64,000 nucleotides of DNA from Megalonaias nervosa (taxonomy: Eukaryota > Mollusca > Bivalvia > Unionida > Unionidae). The notes under the pieces are model-generated. The model was not told the origin of the DNA and ran no database searches. It worked only from the letters and a program-made list of their open reading frames with translations. Positions 23,579 to 35,659 of the stretch are shown here, piece by piece. Location: contig JAECUM010004957.1 of the NCBI GenBank assembly GCA_016617855.1, forward strand, positions 1 through 64,000, in the 5' to 3' direction. Made by a program: the position numbers and the translations under genes. Numbering within the stretch: position 1 is the first letter of the stretch; the number at the start of each line of letters is the position of its first letter.

Positions 23579-25793
23579 TGTGGCCCTTATTCTTATGTAA
23601 TAAACGGAGTATTCCTAGTCTTTACGGTAATTGATGTAAGTTCGTGAAACACTATAATCAACGACAAATAAGATCACCACCATTACTACACCACATAATT
23701 GATTTTTTATTTTTAGCAAGTACGTTTATCAAATAGGAAGAAAGTTAAAGTTGAAACTAATAATGGTCGCTGGAAGTATCATCTGATTACGGTACATACA
23801 ATGTGTACGTCTGACCTATTGTAGATTTCGAAGGACGCATTTGTAAATTTGACATGATAAGGAGAAGTTTTAAAGATTTGGTGCGATTGAGATCATATTC
23901 GATTACTGGAGATGATATTTAATAGATGTCATCGATCCATATTGAAAATACTGGGCTTCATTGGATCCATCACATGTAATTTTCGTAGGTCGCTACCATT
24001 GCTGTTTATAGATCAAGATAGGTTCAGTATAGTACACTAATACGGAGGACTATATGAGTCACCAAAGTGCGGTTCAGCAATGGATTTTGGATACATTTTC
24101 AATAAAGTATCTCCCCCTGATGATAATTGCAGCAAAAATATCGTTTTAGTTTAAAATAATAATTACTTTTGCCTAGATTTATAGTCTCAAGACGAGTTAG
24201 GTTTTTCCAACAATTTTCCAATGTCTCCAACAATGTCTCTAACATCCAACACTTTTCCAACAGTATTTCGACTTTCAGTGGTTTTCCTGCAAAATTCTAA
24301 CTATACGGCATTTAAGGCCCCGGAGAGTTCCAATCGGTAGCCAGAAGGTGGCGAACAGGAAGAAAGCAACAGAGAGTTTGAAGCCCATATTCGTTGGGTA
24401 TGTACAGCCAGGTTTAAGAGTCAGTATATCAAGACATGGGTGTCTCCTCTAATTTTAGATTTTAGATACTTCTATAATTTACCTAATACGTATTTTGAAT
24501 TTATTTTTATCGCATTAACAATTGTGTTACTTAAGGAATTTTAAGACGCAAATTACTAATGCTATAATTTCAGCACTTAAAGCAGAAGTACGATTTCTCG
24601 TATTCTAAAATGACAATTTCCTCGCTGCTAATATTCCATTTAGGATCCATTTTCATGAATTTGAGATATTTATATATGTGACATTTAGTTTTCGTTCTTT
24701 GAGAAGGTTTGTTTGCAAGTCCCAGCTGCTGTAAAAATATGAAATAGTTCGTCTTGATGTCGGGATTCATTTCAGTTATGAAATTTCGTTTGGGTGATCT
24801 TTGTTGACGTTTTCTCACCACATATCACCCCTTTCTCATTAATCGTGTGTGGTCATTGGATAAGTCCAATTTCTCTTCACATACCACACTTTTATTAATT
24901 TGATTATTAATTTGATTAATTGTGCGTGGTGACTGAATAAGCCCATTTTCTCTTGACATACCACGCGTATAGAAATATTGCGTGATCATTTAATGCAAAT
25001 AATTATCTTCTCGTATCACACCTATTTAATTCCACAAATTTATTTGTGATCATTGAGTGTATATATTTATCTTCAAACATCACACTTTCGTAGATTGAAA
25101 CTCTCGGTCTGATGAACTTATTTGCAATCGTCGAGCGAATATAATCTTCCTCCAGATACCACATCCAACCTCAAGTAATCCGTCAAAGGGACACAACTCT
25201 TTCCTGTGTTGGAAACAGTCACAGGACAAGTTTGTCTCCACTGATTTATTTCAATCCTACTAAATACAGTTAATATCATCTACGAGAATTCTAAGTGATC
25301 AAGTCGTTTTCTGCCAATGATTGTATATTACATGAATAAAGAGAATCATCACAATAGTATCCCCAACCTCTACTTTTCCAGTCAGTAAGCAATAATAAAC
25401 TAAGTAGATTTTAAATCACATGGATACAGAGAGTTGGCGATATCTTTTCCTGCACATCAATGGCTGCAAGCAAATATAAACATGAACCATACAAGAAAAA
25501 TACCCGAATGTTCGACCTGATATTAAAGATCGCATCTCCGCCACCGTGACATATATCTGTGAATCTAGTTGATTCCTGCATATTCAGATTATTGCTGTGT
25601 AATTTATTTGAATCTTGCATCTTGAATAAATGTTTATAGTATGCATCCAAAGGGCTGACTCTGATGCTTTTTAATCCAGTTTATTGCATAAGGTGTGTTT
25701 AGCAAATAAAGTGCCAATAGTTTCTGGCGTTGTTGTGTCTAAACGTAAAACAGAAGTAATGTACCAAACGATCAAAAACCGTTGCATATGCTA
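23579..25793 (+). mobile_element. LTR-like region upstream of the left Gypsy copy
   Basis: Runs from TGTGGCCC, a possible LTR start, to the primer site at 25794. It pairs with the shorter 32890-34046 on the right. It is about 1.1 kb longer because of a degenerate tandem-repeat block (about 24.58-25.18 kb) and an extra segment of about 450 bases at 25345-25790. The exact LTR start is uncertain because the match between arms continues past it. Part of the same sequence recurs at 58325-58680. Confidence 0.5.
24815..25170 (+). repeat. Degenerate tandem repeat, units of about 80-90 bases, inside the LTR-like region
   Basis: About four imperfect units, each with a GTGTGGTCATTGGATAAG-like block followed by a TCTCTTCACATACCACAC-like block. 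The right arm lacks the array, so it arose or was lost after duplication. Confidence 0.5.
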
Positions 25794-25811
25794 TGGTGTC
25801 AGATGTGAGAT
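25794..25811 (+). promoter_or_regulatory. Primer binding site of the left Gypsy copy, tRNA-Leu type
   Basis: TGGTGTCAGATGTGAGAT. From memory this is complementary to the 3' end of animal tRNA-Leu with its CCA. The right copy has the same site with one difference (TGGTGTCAGATGTGGGAT). Confidence 0.6.
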
Positions 25812-27985
25812 CAAGCTTTAGCAACAATAGAGGTTACAGGTGAGATCAAGTAATCGACATGACATCCGCTATATCCCAAAGATTTTTTTCCGAACTCCAA
25901 ATAGAAATAAAGAGTTCACAAATTACTTGAAAACATGGATTAGAAAAGGAACAATAAATCTAGACCTGAAACTGTTGACATTATTGATTGTGAAGAGAGC
26001 TCAAGGTTTTCAGGGAATGATGGTGATAATACAAGCATGTAGAGATAGGTACATGTAGGTCATAATCAAAACGAAGTGCATTCATTAGGGAACAAGTAAC
26101 TAGTGATGTCGTACAGAGAAACAGATATCTGATTGTATTCCTGATAGAGAAGCAAGGTCAAGAGAACAAGAGAAACTTGAATGCAGAATGGATTCCACAG
26201 ACAGCAACAGTCCAAACACAGAGGAGAGAATTCGACAAAAAGAAGAGTGTCCAGCTGGAGATATAGGGGCAACTAACAGGGAAGTAGGAAATCAGTTTAA
26301 GACTGCACTGCAGGAGATTGCATCAATAATTGTAGACTCAATCCAACAGTCTAACAGATCTATCAATGAGAGTATTAGAGATATAGCCTATGCTGTAGCA
26401 AACAGAAACCCAAGGGAATGTGCATCTCAGCCACGGCAGAGTAATGTAGGAAGGAACAAGGGCTGATCAGTGTATAAGAGTTGACACTACAGATCCTCAT
26501 TAGAGCATGTCCGTTTTCGAGTCAGGTAGTGATGAAAATTTACATGTCGTACCAAGTGATAGTTCAGCTATTAGAAGCAGTAGACGTACATATGAGAGAC
26601 ATGAAAATGCAAGGATACCTCCCTTTAATGGTAAGGAGCAGTGGAAAGTGTGGTTGAAGAATGTTCAATGAGGTTGCAGATCACAAGGATGGACAAATGA
26701 TGTTAGACTAGATGAACAACTGCCACGGTTACATGGAGTGGCTGGTGAATTTATATTTGGTCAGCTGTCAAGAGTATGTAAAACTTGTCTCAGAACTTGA
26801 CAGTACATTTATAATTGTGGAGACACGGAAAATATACGGTGCACAATTCAGTCGCAGAAATCAGAAAGCAAATTAGACAGTAGATGAGCAAAGTTAAATA
26901 GAGTTAAAACGTTTATATGACAAAGTGCATGTTGAAACGAGACAGGAAGGTCTTTTGTGCAGATGTTTTGATGGCCTCCAGGATTACGGAACAAGATTGC
27001 ATGTTGAGTTTGTGAAAGAATCAAAGAACATAGATGCGACTGTATTCCCAGTAGTTTATTTCCTTGCAAGAAGAAAACGCCCACCTGGACAAGATGGATA
27101 TCATGACCATCAGACAAGGCTACCAACCAGAGTTGAAGAAGAAAATGATCGTCAGATTAGACAAACTATGGTACAATGTCAACAGAAGAAACTCATATAT
27201 AGTTATCAGGGCATCCAAGCAGTTGGATTTACAGGAATTGAGAAGAAAATTACTGAACAGATGCAAAAAGTTGAGGAGTTAAAGAAAGAGAGACGGACAG
27301 GAGAAGGGACGAATTTCACTAATGTACGATCCAAGTATGGAAGCATAAGCAGTAAACCAGGAAATGTGGAAAGAGTACAATGTATTAATTATAAGCAACT
27401 TGGTCACTTTTCAAGGGAGTGTCCATCGAATACTAATAATGCATGTCAAAATAGAACAGATATGGGTCGGAATATAGTATACAGAAAAGAACGAGAAGAA
27501 GTGTCACCACAACAACCAAAAAAGTGGCCAGTACCACAGCAAGTGAAAGTCGAGACCTAGAAGCAAAGAATAATCCTTTAAACTAGAGGGGGTCGCCTCT
27601 AGTGACCATGGGACGACCCAAACTGGTTTCGACATTGGCCAACCAGGACATTTTCAAGAAAATAATTCCAGAAATGAAAATATAATTCTACGACGACGAA
27701 TTCCCAGAAGCAATGGGGCTTACAATGAAAGAAATATTAAAGGAGTCGATCTAATTTTACTGCAGACACAAGCGCAACAAGTACTATTATCTCGGACCGA
27801 CGCAGATAAGCTCCCAGGTTGTACAGATCAGTATTTTTTAGCAAGTGCAGGGGGAAATCCTTTGAGAGAATATGGAAAGGGAATGTCCAGAATTGACGTA
27901 GGCTCTCTCAAGACGGAAAAAGAAATCGTACTTGCAGAAACTGAACATGATTGATTGTTAGGAACTGACATCCTACAACATGACT
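25812..27985 (+). pseudogene. Dead Ty3/Gypsy gag-protease (left copy)
   Basis: In order: a leader, a gag N-terminal open frame (26188-26466, 92 codons), a capsid-like part broken by frameshifts at about 26.5-27.13 kb (GVAGEFIFGQLSR, then QFSRRNQK-like residues in another frame), a CCHC zinc knuckle with Cys-to-Tyr change at the second position (CINYKQLGHFSRECPSN, about 27381-27431), and a decayed aspartic protease region ending with ETEHD, a stop and LLGTDILQHD near 27980. The copy is cut off there, so no reverse transcriptase follows. Several frameshifts and the stop after the gag N-terminal frame are shared with the right copy. Confidence 0.75.
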
Positions 27986-27989
27986 GAGG

Positions 27990-28665
27990 TTTCACTTAAT
28001 AATCTGAGAATCAACTTTGTTAATATTTCATGTGATAACATAAATATTTAGGTGCAAATCGAAGTTTTTATTTTACATTTTTGTAAAGATGATAGAGTGT
28101 CTGATATGAAATATATTATTACAAAAACAGAATAAACTAATCACGCAGTATAGGTGAGGCATGAATCTACTGATGGACGATATCATCTTATCCCTTTCTT
28201 CTTGTTTTTTTTTTTTTTCTGTAAAATAATTATGTACCTTCTAAAGCGGCCACCTTATTCGAATGCATATGTGGAGTGCAGAGAAAGGAAACAGTTAAAC
28301 ACAGCGCTAATTATCGTCATTAAATCTGTGCGGTGATTATCTGCTTGAAAATATTGATTGAAGGGTCTTCTAGGAACGTCAATCATATTGATTTAATTGT
28401 TTCATTAATTACTAAATTTCTGTCCGCTACATTTTTTGAAGACACAATAAACTCACCTTTCTCCTGCCTACCAGATAACGGATAGCTTCACATCAACTAT
28501 TTACAAGTGAGGTCACATATATTTTTAAAACGAAATGAAGGTATTCAGTCTTTAATTTACCGCAATATAGGTGGCACAAAGCAATTTGCGTGATCAGATT
28601 ATTTGACTAAATAAATGTGGTTCAAATGCCACATACAAATAAATAAATATCAGTAATATCCGAGT
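27990..28665 (+). repeat. Third, direct copy of the 20.2-20.8 kb segment
   Basis: Matches 20.2-20.8 kb in the same orientation with about 70-75 % identity by eye. It directly abuts the truncated end of the left Gypsy copy, so the break at 27985 is a rearrangement junction. Confidence 0.65.
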
Positions 28666-28894
28666 GTGCAACTAAAATTTTTGATCGCGCAGCGCGAGAA
28701 AGACATCTCTCTCTCTCTCCGAAAGAGGAATTTTTTCAGCAATTTACCCCAATAAGAAAGTATTTTGCATCTGTTTGAATTTTCTTCACATAGTGTGGGA
28801 GATTTGCAACGTTTACGGATAATATTTATTGCAGCCTCTTTTTATGAGACCAACATGATTATTATTTGACTCTTCAATGTGTTTCAAACTTGGT

Positions 28895-28943
<49 letters not shown>

Positions 28944-29430
28944 CTGGAACTTGTCAAAAGGAACTCAACTGTCTCAAATGTAATTAACATTAAACCAACA
29001 GAAATTCTCAAATGGAACATTATAGCCTCTGACTAAAATCTAACATTAGACCGCCATTTTGGAGAATTATAGCTACGACAGGTAATGTCCACAGATTTAA
29101 GATACACTTAACACCAGTCATGAATTATCGATTACACACTATATACTGACCATAATCTAGTTATCATCTACTCATTTAACGCCGTTGTTGTGATCAATGT
29201 CAGATGATCCACCATCCAACATCCAGCAATACACTATCCATCACGCCCACCTTAATATCCACACCCCATATTTCCTATCCAGCACGCCGTTTCTGAGTAA
29301 CCTTGAGTAGTTCTGCTGGTTATGAAACTAATTTGTATATCCAACATTTAGCACACTGACTGGCCTTTGCTTAGCTAATGTTGGTTCATTTCGTTGCAAA
29401 TGTTTCGTCTCGCTCTAGATCTGATACGAT
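28666..29430. other. Spacer between the arms, no gene seen
   Basis: Unpaired sequence near the symmetry centre containing a (GA)n array at 28898-28942. No product or element is recognised. Confidence 0.45.
28898..28942 (+). repeat. (GA)n microsatellite
   Basis: About 22 uninterrupted GA units. Confidence 0.95.
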
Positions 29431-29439
29431 GAATGCAAA

Positions 29440-30640
29440 GTTAAAGCTAATTTTGTCATGTGCCTTAATAATGTAACAATTGTAGCGACTGGAAATTCTA
29501 AAATTTTAGCAATATCGTCTGCATTCAGTTGTACTCCATCGCCTGACATCATGTGCCCAAGAAACTCAACAATTGTCATTTTCTGGTTTTAGTTGCACCC
29601 CTGCCATCTCTATTCGATTTTAATACCATTCCAACTTTAGACATATGTTCTTCTAATTTTGATCCAAACACTATAATATCTTCTAACTAGATTAGATATC
29701 TATACTACTATAATCCCTGAAGTGAAATTTCCATAATTCTCTCGAGTGTGGCCCTTGAGTTAATCATCCCCATTGGCATCGCAACGAATTTATACAGCTC
29801 ATAATTTTGCAACAAAAGCTGTCGTGGGTACATCTTTCTTCTTCACTGGTATCTAATGGTAACCGGATGTAAGATCAAAAGTTGACAATAAAGTCGATCC
29901 CGCCAAGGCATCAATACAGTCTTGTGTACGTGATATAGGAAATTCATCAGGCTTTGAAAAAGCATTCAGCAGTCGATAATCCACATCAGGCCTGATATTT
30001 CCATTCTTCTTTCTTCTTCCTTGCTAGCACAAGTGGAGAAGCCCTTGGTAATGTTGATTTTCTGATGATCATCTGTTCTTACATTTGCTTGATGATTTGT
30101 TGCTCTTCTGTTGCAAAGGCTAATGGAACACGTCGATAGGGTTGTTTAATCGGTATCGCATTCCCTGTATCAATGATGTGCTCACCAAGTGTTTTGTCGT
30201 GAGTCTGCTTCATCTTTTAAAAAAGTGTTCTCATATTTTGTCAGCATTTTCGCTATTACAATCCTTTCTTGCTCTGTTCGTTGTTCGCTTATACCTTTAA
30301 ATAACTCCCTCAAACGATCTGGCACTTTAGATTCTTTCAGATCTTCCTGTTCCTGACCAGTTTGAGATCTACTTATTAAATTTACTTGTTCTGCATATTC
30401 TACCTCTCTGATTGCACTGTAATTTCTACCATGTTCTTAGCACTCTGATTCCACTAGGACTTCCATACTTTGAAATGTTTCTGTTGCCCCAATCACTCCA
30501 TCTTGTTTAAGTGAAACCTCAGTTGAAAAATGTTTAAGGAGTCGCACATTCTGTGTGAATCCATTGTTGATATCAACTACTGTTGCTGCCACAATAAGTG
30601 GATACTCTTGTTTAAAATTCATGTTATTCTTAATAATCAC
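29440..30640 (-). pseudogene. Dead Gypsy reverse transcriptase region (right copy)
   Basis: The minus strand codes DYRLLNAFSKPDEFPIS near 29960, then CIDALAGSTLLSTFDLTSGY (the FDLxSGY motif A of Ty3/Gypsy reverse transcriptase) near 29890, and DIIVFGSKLEEHMSKV near 29660, just after the place of the YxDD box, which is decayed. Stops and frameshifts are frequent. It continues the right Gypsy copy downstream of its protease. The left copy has no matching part because it is truncated. Confidence 0.7.
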
Positions 30641-31260
30641 TTAAATGGCCGACTGGAGTCGTCTGGCTCATGGCGTCCTACATAGACGGCAATAGTTTCT
30701 TCACAATTTCCTGGTATCAAATAAAGGTCTGCAGCTCTAACGTTTCGCACTTTGTCTTCAAGGCCCACGTGTATGCATAGCATTTCTATTCCCTGTAACC
30801 TTAATAACACTTTGCTGAGGAGTATATTTGCGGGTCCACTCTCATCATGTTGTAGGATGTCAATTCCTAATAATCCGACATCTTCATTTTCTGCAACTAT
30901 GATATCTTTTTCCATCTTGAGAGAGCCTATTTCAATTCTGATCATTCCATTTCCATATTCTCTCAAATGATTTTCCCCAGCACCTGCTAAACATACTGAT
31001 TTGCACAACCTGGAGCGCTTTTCTAGGGCTGAATTTTCACTCATTCTGGTACTGACCACTTTGATGGTTATTTGTGGTGGCACTTCCCTTGGTTCTTTGC
31101 TGTATTTTATATTCCGACCCATAACTGTTCTATTTTGACATGTATTATTAGGATTTGATGGGCACTTCCTTGCAAAGTGACCAAGTTGCTTACAGTTAAA
31201 ACATTGCACTCCTTCCACATCTCTTACTTGGCAGCTTATTCTTCCATATTTGGGGCTCAC
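30637..31260 (-). pseudogene. Zinc knuckle and protease of the right Gypsy copy
   Basis: An open frame of 207 codons on the minus strand. The CCHC knuckle CFNCKQLGHFARKCP is complete here at residues 20-34. The protease part has NHLREYGNGMIRIEIGSL near residue 105 and ENEDVGLLGIDILQHD near 127, followed by a linker rich in charged residues. The usual catalytic DTGA/DSGA box is not recognisable in this frame. It is better preserved than the left copy over the same stretch, and it runs on into the reverse transcriptase part at lower coordinates after further frame breaks. Confidence 0.75.
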
Positions 31261-31299
31261 ATCACTGACTTTCTTCCCTTCTCCTGTCTGTATCTCTTT

Positions 31300-32186
31300 C
31301 TCTACCTTTTCAACGTTTTCCTACAATTCAGTAAATTTTTTCTCAAGTTCTGACAATCTACCTGCTTGGATATCCTAATTACTATATATGGGTTTCTTTT
31401 GTTAACTTTTTACCATAGTTTGTCTAATCTAAATATCATTTTCTTCTTCATCCGTTGTGTTTGTCATATCGCTGCTTTCACTGTACTCTGTACACTTCAA
31501 AACTCTGGTTGGTCTCCATGGTTTACAGTTATGATACCCATCTTGGCCAGGTGTGCGTTTCCTTATTTCAAGGAAGTCAACTAGTTGGAATACAGCCGCC
31601 TCTATGTTCTTTAGTTATGTCACAAACACAACATGAAATCTTCATCCATCATCCTAGACGGCCATCAACACATCAGCGCAAAAGAATTTCCTGTCTCGTT
31701 TCAACATCTCGCTTTGCATGCGCTTTGTCGTATAAACGTTTAAACATATTCTTCTACTGTCTAATTTGCTTTCTGATTTCTGCGACTGAATTGTGCACCA
31801 TATACTGTCCGTGTCTGGACAATTCTGAATCTACTGTCAACTTCTGAGATATGTTTTACATAATTTCACCGTGCCAACCTAGACAGCTGACCAAATACAA
31901 ACTCACCAGCCACTCCAATGAACCATGGCAGTAGTTAATCTAGTCTAACATCATTTGTCCATCCTTGTGATCTGCAACCTCATTGAACACTCTTCAACCA
32001 CACTTTCCACTGCTTCTTACCATTAAAGGGAGGTATCCTTGCATTTTCATGTCTCTCATATGTACGTCTACTGCTTCTAATAGTTGAACTATCACTTGGT
32101 ACGACATGTTGTAAATTTTCATCACTACCTGACTCGAAAACGGACATGCTCTAATGAGGATCTGTAATGTCAACTCTTATACACTG
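31300..32186 (-). pseudogene. Capsid part of the right Gypsy gag
   Basis: Reads in broken frames through the same series as 26470-27130 of the left arm, including the shared frameshift just after the WKVWLK block and the shared stop after the gag N-terminal frame. Confidence 0.6.
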
Positions 32187-32187
32187 A

Positions 32188-32466
32188 TCAGCCCTTGTTC
32201 CTTCCTACATTACTCTGCCGTGGCTGAGATGCACATTCCCTTGGGTTTCTGTTTGCTACAGCATAGGCTATATCTCTAATACTCTCATTGATAGATCTGT
32301 TAGACTGTTGGATTGAGTCTACAATTATTGATGCAATCTCCTGCAGTGCAGTCTTAAACTGATTTCCTACTTCCCTGTTAGTTGCCCCTATATCTCCAGC
32401 TGGACACTCTGTTTTTTGTTGAATTCTCTCCTCTGTGTTTGGACTGTTGCTGTCTGTGGAATCCAT
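32188..32466 (-). CDS. Gag N-terminal open frame of the right Gypsy copy
   Basis: From Met at 32466 the product differs from the left copy (26188-26466) at only two residues by eye and ends at the same stop after RNKG. An in-frame upstream extension to 32499 exists. It has acidic and Ser/Asn-rich regions with no defined domain. It is probably a remnant of gag, not a host gene. Confidence 0.55.
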   Translation of the reverse strand: MDSTDSNSPNTEERIQQKTECPAGDIGATNREVGNQFKTALQEIASIIVDSIQQSNRSINESIRDIAYAVANRNPRECASQPRQSNVGRNKG

Positions 32467-32871
32467 TTCTGCATGCAAGTTTCTTATATGTGGTAACACC
32501 CTCTCTTCCTCTCTTGACCTTGCTTCTCTATCAGGAATACAATCAGATATCTGTTTCTCTGTACGACATCACTAGTTACTTGTTCCCTAAATAATACACT
32601 TCCATTTGAATATGACCTACATATGCCTATCTCTACAATGCCTGTATTATCACTATCATTCCCTGAAAACCTTGAGCTCTCCTCACCATCAACAATCTCA
32701 ACAGTTTCAAGTCTAGATTTATTGTTCCTTTTCCTTCCCATGGTTTCAAGTGATTTGTGAACTCTTTATTTCTATTTGGAGTTCTGCAAAATCTTTGGGA
32801 TATAGCGGATGTCATTGGATCACTGGTTCTCACCTGTGATAAGAATTATCGCCGCTTGACACTAAAGAGGG

Positions 32872-32889
32872 ATCCCACATCTGACACCA
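32872..32889 (-). promoter_or_regulatory. Primer binding site of the right Gypsy copy, tRNA-Leu type
   Basis: The minus strand reads TGGTGTCAGATGTGGGAT, one base different from the left site. Confidence 0.6.
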
Positions 32890-34046
32890 TAAAATATGTA
32901 ATTTATTCATATAATATACAATCTTGGGTAGAAAACGACTTGATCACTTAGAATTCTCATAGATAATGTTAACTGGATTTAATAGAATTGCAATAGATCA
33001 GGGGAGACAACATATCCGTTCACTGTTTCCAACACAGGAAAGAGTTGTGTCTCTTACACGGCATCCTAATAAAGAAATTTTTATTTTAGAATAATAATAT
33101 AAATTGTTGTTCCATTATTTGTACTGAAATTACAGCTTTAGCTATATGCCTCTTGAAATACTTTCACAAACACAATTGCTAATGCGGTAAAAATAATTGC
33201 AAAATAAATATTAAGTAAATTACAGAAGAAACTAAAATCTATAAATGAAGTACACACCTATGTCTTACTATATTGACTCTGAAGCCTGGCTGTTACGTGC
33301 TGCTGTACATACCCAACGAATTTGGGCTTCGAACTCTATGTTGCCTCCTTGCTCTGCTACGGATTCGAACTTTCCCGGGCCTTAATTACAGCCTAGTTGT
33401 AATTTTGCTGGAAAACCGTTGAGAGATGGAATAATGTTGGAAAAGAGTTGAATGTTGGAGAAGTTGGAAAATATTTGAAAAATCGTAATTCGTCCTTAGA
33501 CAATAAATCTACAACAATAATTATCATTTCCAAATAAAAAGGTATATTTGTCGCAATTATCATCAGCCGAAAATACTTTATTCAAACTTTATCAAAACTC
33601 CATTGCTGAACCGTAATTTGGTACACATATCGCCCTCCGTACGGCTGTAATATACTGGACCTATCTTGCGCATGCTCAGTGAGCAATAAGTAGCACTGGC
33701 AGCAACCTAGGAAAGTTAAATGTGATGGATCAAATGAAGTCCAGTATTTTCTATAAGGCTCGATGACATCTATTAATATAACTTTTCCTTATCATGTCAA
33801 ATTTGCAAATGCGTCCTTTGACATCGTAAATAGGTCAGATGTACATGTACACATTGTATGCACCGTAATCAGCTGTTACTTACAACGTCAATTATTATTT
33901 TAAACTGTAACTAATGTTCTTCCTCTTTTTAAAAACGTACTTGCTGAGAAACAAAAATCAGTCTTGTTGTGTAGAAATTGTGGTGATCTTATATGTCGTT
34001 GTCTATAGTGTTACATAAGAATAAGGGTCACACTTGAAGTTCAAAA
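32890..34046 (-). mobile_element. LTR-like region of the right Gypsy copy
   Basis: Minus-strand sequence from TGTGACCC (about 34046) to the primer site. It pairs with the left LTR-like region at about 80-85 % identity and lacks the left arm's tandem repeats and extra 450-base segment. Confidence 0.5.
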
Positions 34047-34164
34047 CACATCGCCAAAGTCTATTTCTTCTCTTTTTTCAGTGTTTTGCTTTTCGTAATT
34101 TCTTCACTAGCATGATTTATTCGTTTCTTCTACATGTTGGTCTCTTTGAATTACTTTGCTGAAT

Positions 34165-34510
34165 TGATTTCTCCTAATTCAGATTCTGGACCCTCTTTCT
34201 CAGTGTTCTGTTTTATTTTCTTGGGACACTCTGTGGACCAATGTCCTTTTTCTTGACATTGATTACCGGTATTTTTACTCTTGTATATGTTTTCTTCTGG
34301 CTTGGAGGTTTCTTTTCTTTGACGTTATTAACATTGTTGAACCCAATGTTCTTTCACTCGACAAACACATCGCCTTGACATTTATCTGGAGAGGAGGATT
34401 CTGAAGTCATGCAAGAAATGTATTTTCGAACGACTCCGAGACGATAAGTGTCATCAATAGTGGCTCTTCCATCTTTACAGATTGAAACGCTTTTCCCTTT
34501 CTGTTCATGT
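34165..34510 (-). pseudogene. Gag-like zinc-knuckle fragment (right arm)
   Basis: Inverted counterpart of 23091-23410. CQEKGHWSTECPKK is readable on the minus strand near 34260-34219, again with Gly at the place of the first Cys. The upstream part is frameshifted. Confidence 0.5.
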
Positions 34511-34511
34511 A

Positions 34512-34516
34512 CAAGT
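34512..34516. other. Empty site matching the left-arm solo LTR
   Basis: A single CAAGT (ACTTG on the minus strand) lies in an otherwise continuous match to both flanks of the left-arm solo LTR. Confidence 0.7.
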
Positions 34517-35320
34517 GACTAACAAAAACAGGTCAAGCATGAACGTATTTAGAATGCTGACAAGGTTTAAGAGTGACTTGATCTTCCGCAATCAGAAGAG
34601 TGTCATTTGCCATCACTACACGCTACGTTTCTGTGCTAAAGAAAATAAATAGCCACGATGTTCACAAAACCGCGTTTATCTTTTGTCATCGTTTTAGAGA
34701 AAACACGTTCATAACACTATAGTTCATTTTTAATGGCAATGCAAGAAAAGAAACTTTTGCCACCTTAGAATTTAGTACACTGTATGACCTTATCCAGTAT
34801 CAATTCATTTCGTTACTATTTGCTTTTCTCTCATTATTTATTTTATCGTACGCAGTGTTGAGTGTACCAATATTATGAGAGACAAGAATTAAATTAGCCA
34901 CATTATCAAACTAAGTCATAATGTAGTGCGAATCTAAAGGTGTATTATAAGGATGGTACGTTTTCTCTGTCTTGCCTTTTTCAAACTGCCAAACTGATTT
35001 ACATTTCATAGAGTTCGTACATGATAAGAAAACCAATATTGTCTGTCTCTAAAAATACACACTGACGCTCGTCCTGTGGAAATAAATGATCCGCGAGTTT
35101 ATGTATTAATAGTTGAAGTACTTACTGAAACATATACATCGAATATTCCTGTTTCAACCACAATGACCATGGTGTAAATGAAAGGATCAATTCTTTCAGC
35201 TGTCAAATTTTGAAAGACGGGTACGAATTTTTGATGTACTGTGACATACAGATCTCTCAGAAACGAAATCGAAATAACTGAAAACCATCATGTTCAGAAA
35301 AAGACAAAGTCAGCGCTAAT

Positions 35321-35650
35321 TGTGTGTGTGTGTTGTGTGATGTGGATTTTTAACGCAGCTTTAAAGCATTTTCGGTCATATCACTACGCTGTCTGCAGTG
35401 TGACAGTTTATAGTAATGTCTAGCAATAGGGCATCATGCCGCAGACATGTAGCATCATGTCCCACCCAGTCACATTATCCTGGCACCAGGTCAACCAGTC
35501 CTAACACTAGCTCTTAATGCTAAGCGACTAGCGAGGCAGCTGTCAGTACCATTTTTATAAGTCTTTGGTATGACTCGGCCGGGTTTCAAACCCGCAACCT
35601 TCCGCATCCGAGGCGGACGCTCTAACCACTAGGCCACCGGAGCGGTTTCC
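35321..35650 (-). mobile_element. tRNA-derived SINE, only in the right arm
   Basis: On the minus strand the head carries an A box (GTGGCCTAGTGGTTAGAGCG) and a B box (GGTTTGAAACCC) with normal tRNA spacing. A body with ATGTCTGCGGCATGATGC follows, then AATGCTTTAAAGCTGCGTTA and a (AC)n tail at 35321-35340. The body resembles a central domain shared by molluscan SINEs, from memory. The left arm has no element at the paired point (about 20.86 kb), so the insertion is younger than the duplication. Confidence 0.8.
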
Positions 35651-35659
35651 TAGGGATAG

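Larger units (their letters stand above)
8330..27985 (+). repeat. Left arm of a giant inverted duplication
   Basis: Read against the reverse complement of 30.9-45.4 kb, this arm matches in order along most of its length. Anchors (left / right): 8380-8395 / 45326-45341; 16905-16920 / 40250-40265; 17841-17859 / 39250-39268; 23125-23134 / 34471-34480; 25794-25811 / 32872-32889. By eye the arms are about 75-85 % identical, except for a nearly identical patch at about 26.1-26.6 kb. Gaps in the pairing are insertions private to one arm. The arm holds a dead Gypsy element, a zinc-knuckle fragment, an unknown exon cluster and a conserved block at 8.3-10.5 kb. Confidence 0.85.

Noticed and set aside
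35560..35645. Functional tRNA gene
   Set aside because: The A and B boxes are real, but the sequence continues into a SINE body with an AC tail and the acceptor-stem pairing is poor.
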